Source: CAWJPW01 sp963844845 (GTDB taxonomy: Bacteria; Acidobacteriota; Thermoanaerobaculia; Thermoanaerobaculales; Sulfomarinibacteraceae). From it: a DNA stretch of 64,000 nucleotides. Every line of letters starts with the position of its first letter. The first letter of the stretch is position 1. A program made the position numbers and the translations under genes. Under the pieces are notes generated by a model. The model ran no database searches and was not told the origin of the DNA. It saw only the letters and a program-made list of their open reading frames with translations. Below, one piece after another: positions 60,122 through 64,000 of the stretch. The stretch covers positions 186,001-250,000 of the forward strand of contig CAWJPW010000010.1 in assembly GCA_963844845.1 (NCBI GenBank), in the 5' to 3' direction.

Positions 60122-60886
60122 CTAGCGTACCGCGCCGTCGAGGGCGTTGTAGTAGACCTTGGGACCCGTCGCCATCTGCGGCTTGAGGACGTGCACGGTG
60201 TGATCGCGCAGGAAGTCGTGGATCGGGTCGTTGGGGTCCTTGAGGTCGCCCAGGCGGCGCGCCCCCGTGGGACAGTTCTCGCAGCAGGCCGTGGTCAGCC
60301 CCTTGGTGATGCGGTGGTAGCAGAGGGTGCACTTGTCGGCGGTGCGCGTACGCGGGTCGATGAAGCGGCAGCCGTAGGGACACGCCTGGACGCAGTAGCG
60401 GCAGCCGATGCAGTAGTTCTTGTCCACCAGCACCACGCCGTCCGGGCTGTCGAAGGAGGCACCCACCGGGCAGACCTGTACGCACGGCGAGTGGGCGCAG
60501 TGGTTGCAGAGCTTGGGGACGAAGAAGTTCTTGGCGTCCTCGTCTGCACGGTAGCGCTCGGGAAATCCGTCATAGCCGCCGTTGGGAGAGTCCACCAGTG
60601 GGTGCTCCAGCTCACCGGCGGGCACGTGGTAGCGCTCCACCCAGGTGCGAAAGTAGAACGGCTCGAGGGGCACACCGTTCTCGGCCTTGCAGGCCCGCAC
60701 ACAGCTGCCGCAGCCGATGCACTTCTCGATGTCGATGGCCATTCCCCACCAGTGTGCCAAGGCGTTGTAGCCCGGCGCCTGCTCGGGAGTCCCGGCGAAG
60801 AGGTGCCGAACGTCCAGCGGACCGGCGCCGGCTACCACCAGCAGGATCCCGGCCCCCTTGACGAAGTCGCGGCGATTACTGCTCAT
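60122..60886 (-). CDS. Tat-exported 4x[4Fe-4S] ferredoxin subunit (DmsB/NrfC-like)
   Basis: 254 residues from ATG 60886, with GAGGAGG upstream. A Tat signal NRRDFVKGAGILLVVAG begins the protein. Four cluster motifs: CIGCGSCVRACKAENG, CNHCAHSPCVQVCPVGA, CIGCRYCVQACPYGC and CTLCYHRITKG...CCENCPTGA. It bridges a haem or molybdopterin partner to NrfD in the periplasm. No molybdopterin subunit is encoded in the window. Confidence 0.93.
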   Translation of the reverse strand: MSSNRRDFVKGAGILLVVAGAGPLDVRHLFAGTPEQAPGYNALAHWWGMAIDIEKCIGCGSCVRACKAENGVPLEPFYFRTWVERYHVPAGELEHPLVDSPNGGYDGFPERYRADEDAKNFFVPKLCNHCAHSPCVQVCPVGASFDSPDGVVLVDKNYCIGCRYCVQACPYGCRFIDPRTRTADKCTLCYHRITKGLTTACCENCPTGARRLGDLKDPNDPIHDFLRDHTVHVLKPQMATGPKVYYNALDGAVR

Positions 60887-60896
60887 GTCGTCCTCC

Positions 60897-61355
60897 TCAC
60901 GGCTCGGGGTGGTGGGGATCGTGGCAGGAGGTGCAGACCTCGTCGTCACCGTGCTCCTTCGGATCCACCTGTGGGAAGGCCGCCGGCCTGGCAACGTTGG
61001 TCAGGTGGCATCCCAGGCAGAGCGTCCGCGCATCGGGAAGCTCCGGCTGCACCGACGACGGGTCGGTCGCGTGGTCCGCCAGGGGCCCGTGGCAGGACTC
61101 GCAGCCGATCTGCTCGTGGAGGCTCCCCTTCCGAGTCGCAGCCACGTCGTCGTGGCACTCCTCGCAGGCCGCGCGCCCGGCAAAGTGCATCGGCGCCGAC
61201 GCAATCTCCGTGAGCGCCGCGCCGCGGTAGAAGCCGAACTCACCGAAGCTCGCGGGTACCAGCACGGCGCGCAGGAGCAGGAACACGCCGACGCCGACGA
61301 CAGCCACGGCAACCAAGCGCAGCAGATGCTCCCGGTCCTTGAAACGTGAGCCCAT
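60897..61355 (-). CDS. Membrane-anchored tetrahaem cytochrome c
   Basis: 152 residues. One N-terminal TM anchor (LVAVAVVGVGVFLLLRAVLV) and four CxxCH motifs: CEECH, CESCH, CLGCH and CTSCH, the last in CTSCHDPHHPEP. It opens the cytochrome-FeS-NrfD operon and most likely passes electrons between the FeS subunit and periplasmic acceptors. Confidence 0.88.
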   Translation of the reverse strand: MGSRFKDREHLLRLVAVAVVGVGVFLLLRAVLVPASFGEFGFYRGAALTEIASAPMHFAGRAACEECHDDVAATRKGSLHEQIGCESCHGPLADHATDPSSVQPELPDARTLCLGCHLTNVARPAAFPQVDPKEHGDDEVCTSCHDPHHPEP

Positions 61356-61566
61356 CGCGTCCCCCCCTCGTCAGGCGAAGAGCATCCGCGTGCCGGGTTG
61401 GTGGTGTTGGAGACCCCCTCCTCCCTCACCGTGACAGCGGGCGCCCTACCGAGAATAGCTCTTGAGAATATACTCCATTCGGAATGTTTCGCAAGTCGGG
61501 TCACATAATCGATACGGCGTCGCAGTCCTTGAAGGTCCGGCGGGCGGCTCAGCTGCCGCGGCAGGG

Positions 61567-61790
61567 CTAGCGGGGGAGCCTCACCGAGAGCACAGCGGTG
61601 AAGGTCACTCTCGTCAGGTCGAAGTGCGAAGGGTCGCGCCCCGAGAACTCGGAGAGCAGGGCTCCGCTCACCCGGCGCAGCTGGTTGAAGTCGTCGACAG
61701 GAGCCGGGCGCAGCACACCGTAGGCACACTCCGCCCCGCGTGCGAAGAGGTCGAGTTCGACCTCGTGCGCCAGGTCGGAGGTCGCTCGAG
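61567..61790 (-). pseudogene. 3' fragment of an unidentified gene downstream of blaR1
   Basis: On the minus strand, VELDLFARGAECAYGVLRPA then DDFNQLRRVSGALL, and finally DLTRVTFTAVLSVRLPR, has strong third-position GC and reads as real coding sequence, but there is no start codon before it except within antisense-like upstream sequence. It is in a different frame from blaR1, which ends at 61842. Either blaR1 has been frameshifted and this is its lost C-terminus, or another gene lost its 5' part. I cannot tell which. Confidence 0.4.
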
Positions 61791-61841
61791 CGGGCCACCC
61801 TTTGCCGGCAGCGTGCGCAGCTCGGTGGCGTCCCCGCCGCG

Positions 61842-62936
61842 CTAGAACGGCACCGGAAGCCGTGCGGGGGCCGCCGCGGGGGCGACGCCAAGCGGCGCGG
61901 CGCCGCGCTCCGCCGTCGCGGGCCGCACCCGCGCCATGGGCAGGAGCAGTACCGCGGCCAGCGCCGCGACGAGCCATGCCCGCCAAGGCCGGCCCGGTGG
62001 CGCAGCTTCCTCCTGAAGCAGACGCTTGACCCGCGCCCGCACGTCGTCGCCCGTGTCGGCGAGGCTGAGGATCGAGTCCGGCCGCGTCCCGAAGACCTGC
62101 CAGCGCGCCTGCTCCACCAGGCTGCGACAGTACTGGCGCGGAGCCACCTTTCCCCGCGTCACCACCAGCTCGTCACAGAGCGCCTCCCGCACGGTGGCCA
62201 GACGTCGCGCCGCCACCCACACCGCAGGATGGAAGAAGAAGAGAATTTGCGCGAGGTTCAGCCCGAGCACCCAGAGGTCGTCCCACCGTGCCACGTGCGC
62301 CAGCTCGTGGCCGAGCACCGGCTCGAGCAGCTCCTCCGGCCAGGCTTCGGCCACCGCCTCCGGCAGCACCACCGCCGGCCGAAGCGTACCCACGGTGAAC
62401 GGCGACCCGCACGATCGTGAGGCGAGGAGACGGACCGGCCGCCGGATGCCCAGCCGGCTGCGCCAGCGCGTCGCCGCTGCCAGGCAGCGAAGGCTGCGCA
62501 CCGGGCGCGAGGCGGCCATCACCCGGCCGGTGTGGCGACGCCACCGGAGGATCAAGACGAGGGTCGCGGCGACGCCTGCGAGCCACGCCACGAAGACGAT
62601 GAGCGGCCATGACGCGGCCGCCGGCCCGCCGGACGCCGCCGAAGTCCCCACGGTGGCCACGCTCCCTTCCCCACCCCCCTTGTGGAGGAGCACGAGCAGC
62701 CATCGGCTCGCGCCGGAGGCCTCGAGGAGGCCACGCAGGCTCAGCGGCGATGCCAGGTCCGGCGGCAGCACCAGCCGCAGCACCACCAGGCTCCAGAGTG
62801 CGTAACGCAGGCGCAGCCAGCGCCCCCGCGCCACGAGCTCGACCACGGCGGCGGCCACCAGGAGGAGCGCCGCATAGCCGGCCTGCTGTCCGAGTGCCCG
62901 CACCACCTCGTCTGCCAGCCCGCTCAGCTCAGCCAT
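61842..62936 (-). CDS. blaR1: BlaR1/M56-family membrane metalloprotease
   Basis: 364 residues. TM helices flank the M56 domain, with zinc site GHELAHVARWDD and third-ligand region VREALCDELVVTRG. A C-terminal TM helix (LVAALAAVLLLPMARV) precedes a short tail. The sensor penicillin-binding domain of classic BlaR1 is absent, as in most environmental M56 proteins. It overlaps the upstream BlaI gene by 8 nt and presumably cleaves BlaI or another target on signal. Confidence 0.9.
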   Translation of the reverse strand: MAELSGLADEVVRALGQQAGYAALLLVAAAVVELVARGRWLRLRYALWSLVVLRLVLPPDLASPLSLRGLLEASGASRWLLVLLHKGGGEGSVATVGTSAASGGPAAASWPLIVFVAWLAGVAATLVLILRWRRHTGRVMAASRPVRSLRCLAAATRWRSRLGIRRPVRLLASRSCGSPFTVGTLRPAVVLPEAVAEAWPEELLEPVLGHELAHVARWDDLWVLGLNLAQILFFFHPAVWVAARRLATVREALCDELVVTRGKVAPRQYCRSLVEQARWQVFGTRPDSILSLADTGDDVRARVKRLLQEEAAPPGRPWRAWLVAALAAVLLLPMARVRPATAERGAAPLGVAPAAAPARLPVPF

Positions 62937-63309
62937 CGTCCGCCTCCTCCAGGAGCCGCTCGAGCTCCCGCACCTCGTCAGGGGTCAGCCGGTTCCCCTT
63001 GGCAAGGAGTGACACCACTGCTCCGTGATCCATCTCCAGCACCCGCACCGCGAAGTCCCGCACCAGGTGCGCGAGGCCTGCGGGCCGCGAGATGGTGGGC
63101 TCGTAGACGTAGACGCCGTGGAGCGAGCGCCGGGCGAGGACCCCCTTCTGCACCATGCGGTCCATGGTCGTGCGGGTGGTGGACGGCGCCCAGCCGTACC
63201 CGGCAGGCAGACGCTCGTGCACTTCGCGGGCGCTGAGCGGCTGCTCCGCCCAGAGAATCTTCATGACGTCCAGCTCGGCGCGCGAGAGCTCGGGAAGCTC
63301 GCGCGACAC
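62929..63309 (-). CDS. blaI: BlaI/MecI-family repressor
   Basis: 126 residues if started at GTG 63309, which puts the start eight residues before LSRAELDVMKILW as usual; GTG 63342 would extend into the operator-like site. The winged helix is AREVHERLPAGYGWAPSTTRTTMDRMVQKGVL. The partner BlaR1 gene overlaps its 3' end. A TACACGTGTA palindrome just upstream suggests autoregulation. Confidence 0.9.
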   Translation of the reverse strand: MSRELPELSRAELDVMKILWAEQPLSAREVHERLPAGYGWAPSTTRTTMDRMVQKGVLARRSLHGVYVYEPTISRPAGLAHLVRDFAVRVLEMDHGAVVSLLAKGNRLTPDEVRELERLLEEADDG

Positions 63310-63324
63310 CTGTCGTTTATTGTT

Positions 63325-63334
63325 TACACGTGTA
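63325..63334. promoter_or_regulatory. BlaI-type operator candidate
   Basis: TACACGTGTA is a perfect 10-bp palindrome 16 nt upstream of the preferred blaI start. BlaI/MecI operators contain TACA/TGTA half-sites. AT-rich sequence between it and the start (AAACAATAAACG) could be the -10. Confidence 0.55.
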
Positions 63335-63342
63335 GAGGTCAC

Positions 63343-63595
63343 GCCACAACGATGGCGTCACCCAATCCGGATGTCAAGGGCCGGCGCCTCGCATCCGCCC
63401 CCGTGTCCGCCTGTCACGTGGCAGCCGCAGCTGTCGGGAAATCCCACACGAAGTGGGAAAATCCCACGCCACCAGACCCCGGCAAGGGCCGGTCTTCGGC
63501 AGACAAGCTCCTCTCTTCATGACCGTTGCTTCGAAAGTGCCGGCTCCTCCTCGGGACGGCACCGATCGTGCTGAGGCAAGTGTCAGGAGGTCCCG
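63343..63595. other. Intergenic region with GGGAAA(A)TCCCAC repeats
   Basis: Between blaI (minus) and a small membrane protein gene. Two near-identical units, GGGAAATCCCAC and GGGAAAATCCCAC, are found at about 63435-63468, and GTGGGAAAATCCCAC is itself nearly palindromic. They may be tandem factor-binding sites. No gene seen. Confidence 0.45.
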
Positions 63596-63748
63596 ATGGA
63601 GCCAAACACCTCCGAGCTCGTGGTCTTGAACCTGGCGTTGGGAGTGCTCGCCGTACTGTGCTTCGTCTGGCCCCTGGGGGCCGCCCTGGTGGACCGGCTG
63701 CGACGCCCGCGCGGCGGCCTCGAGCGCCTCGACCGCTGGCCCATGTGA
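63596..63748 (+). CDS. 50-residue single-pass membrane protein
   Basis: AGGAGGT lies 5 nt before ATG 63596, the best ribosome binding site in this end of the window. The product is one TM helix (VVLNLALGVLAVLCFVWPLG) followed by a basic, Arg-rich cytosolic tail (RLRRPRGGLERLDRWP). Function unknown. It is too small to be found by length filters. It could be a regulatory or complex-stabilising microprotein. Confidence 0.65.
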   Translation: MEPNTSELVVLNLALGVLAVLCFVWPLGAALVDRLRRPRGGLERLDRWPM

Positions 63749-63776
63749 GCGGCACGCCCGGTCGCTGCTCGACCGC

Positions 63777-64000
63777 CTAGCGAAGGCGGTAGCGACGGAT
63801 CTTGTCGTACAGGGTGGAGCGGTCGATACCGAGCACCGTGGCGGCCTCGGTGACGTTACCGCCGCAACGGTCGAGGGTGGCGGCGACGAGTCGCTGCTCC
63901 ATCTCGCGCAGCGTGGCCCCCTGTGGCGGCGCCCACTCGCGCACCACGCCGCCGTCGTCCAGAAACGCGAGATCGGCTGCCCCCAGTACCTCCCCTTGCC
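63777..64000 (-). CDS. Fis-type HTH end of a sigma-54-dependent regulator (5' part outside window)
   Basis: The C-terminal 74 residues remain. LREMEQRLVAATLDRCGGN and VTEAATVLGIDRSTLYDKIR are the Fis-like HTH of NtrC-family response regulators or enhancer-binding proteins; RRYRLR ends the protein. The AAA and receiver parts lie beyond the right edge. It is convergent with the 50-residue membrane protein, ending 29 nt from its stop. Confidence 0.85.
   Translation of the reverse strand, partial: QGEVLGAADLAFLDDGGVVREWAPPQGATLREMEQRLVAATLDRCGGNVTEAATVLGIDRSTLYDKIRRYRLR

Noticed and set aside
1..64000. tRNA and rRNA genes
   Set aside because: I scanned the intergenic gaps for cloverleaf-like GGTTCGA/GTTCRANYC arms and conserved rRNA blocks and saw none; a tRNAscan-SE run would be decisive.

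Overview
The window is very GC-rich (about 70% by eye), densely coding bacterial DNA with strong GC preference at third codon positions. Several features suggest a soil or sediment bacterium with anaerobic or flexible respiration, most like Acidobacteriota (Thermoanaerobaculia or Holophagae-like): multihaem cytochromes c, a Rieske/cytochrome b complex, an NrfD module, an EF-G of the spirochaete/planctomycete/delta (spd, mitochondrial-like) type, TPR-bearing Ser/Thr kinases, and secreted proteins ending in an 'F.DGFE.G....W' tag. This placement is inference from gene content; there is no rRNA gene in the window. I found no tRNA, rRNA, CRISPR array, prophage or transposase gene.

Layout. 1-11.1 kb: 3' end of a dihaem peroxidase, an internally deleted phosphatase pseudogene, an RlmN-like radical SAM enzyme, an octahaem cytochrome c, a membrane-anchored AraC regulator, a TPR Ser/Thr kinase, a MalQ amylomaltase, a YciH/SUI1 factor and an exported protein. 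11.1-16.6 kb: a small Cys-rich protein, a glycosyltransferase-TPR fusion, EF-G and an overlapping RecA-like ATPase. 16.7-22.3 kb: an operon for a Rieske protein, cytochrome b and a nine-haem cytochrome c, then an APC permease and an exported MsrB-MsrA fusion. 22.5-28.7 kb: a thioesterase, an LVIVD beta-propeller protein, and GspB/ExeA-type genes, flanked by two composite repeat loci. 28.7-32.6 kb: a glycyl radical operon, trans-4-hydroxyproline dehydratase and its activase, then a Dabb protein. 32.7-40.5 kb: OmpW, a lipoprotein hydrolase, a GT39-like glycosyltransferase, Lon and a KBL/BioF-type enzyme. 40.9-51.1 kb: CysC, a sigma-54 activator, a glycosyltransferase, a TylF-like methyltransferase, a YiiX-like protein, a tandem RNase H, a STAS protein, an NmrA-like protein and an EfpL-type EF-P paralogue. 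51.4-58.6 kb: an RluA-type synthase, an MscS-cNMP channel divergent from a PAS-GGDEF-EAL enzyme, and a secreted BNR-repeat protein. 58.9-64 kb: a tetrahaem cytochrome/FeS/NrfD operon, a BlaI-BlaR1 pair, a 50-residue membrane protein and the 3' end of a Fis-type regulator.

The most unusual content is noncoding. Seven copies of one structured intergenic element lie at about 23.0, 28.1, 38.9, 40.7, 44.7, 49.0 and 52.6 kb, in both orientations. The arms of its two main stems differ between copies but stay complementary within each copy. Six of the seven lie downstream of a gene in that gene's transcription direction. The copies are bordered by degenerate GGNNCC hexamer arrays, and at two loci by a palindromic MITE-like repeat. 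This looks like a lineage-specific structured RNA or a non-autonomous mobile element, and it is my main candidate for an undescribed system.

Functionally, the window links quinone-based respiration (Rieske/b/nonahaem, octahaem, NrfD module), protein repair and turnover (MsrBA, Lon), translation accessory factors (RlmN, EF-G, YciH, EfpL, RluA) and envelope functions (OmpW, MscS-CNB, glycosyltransferases, GspAB).
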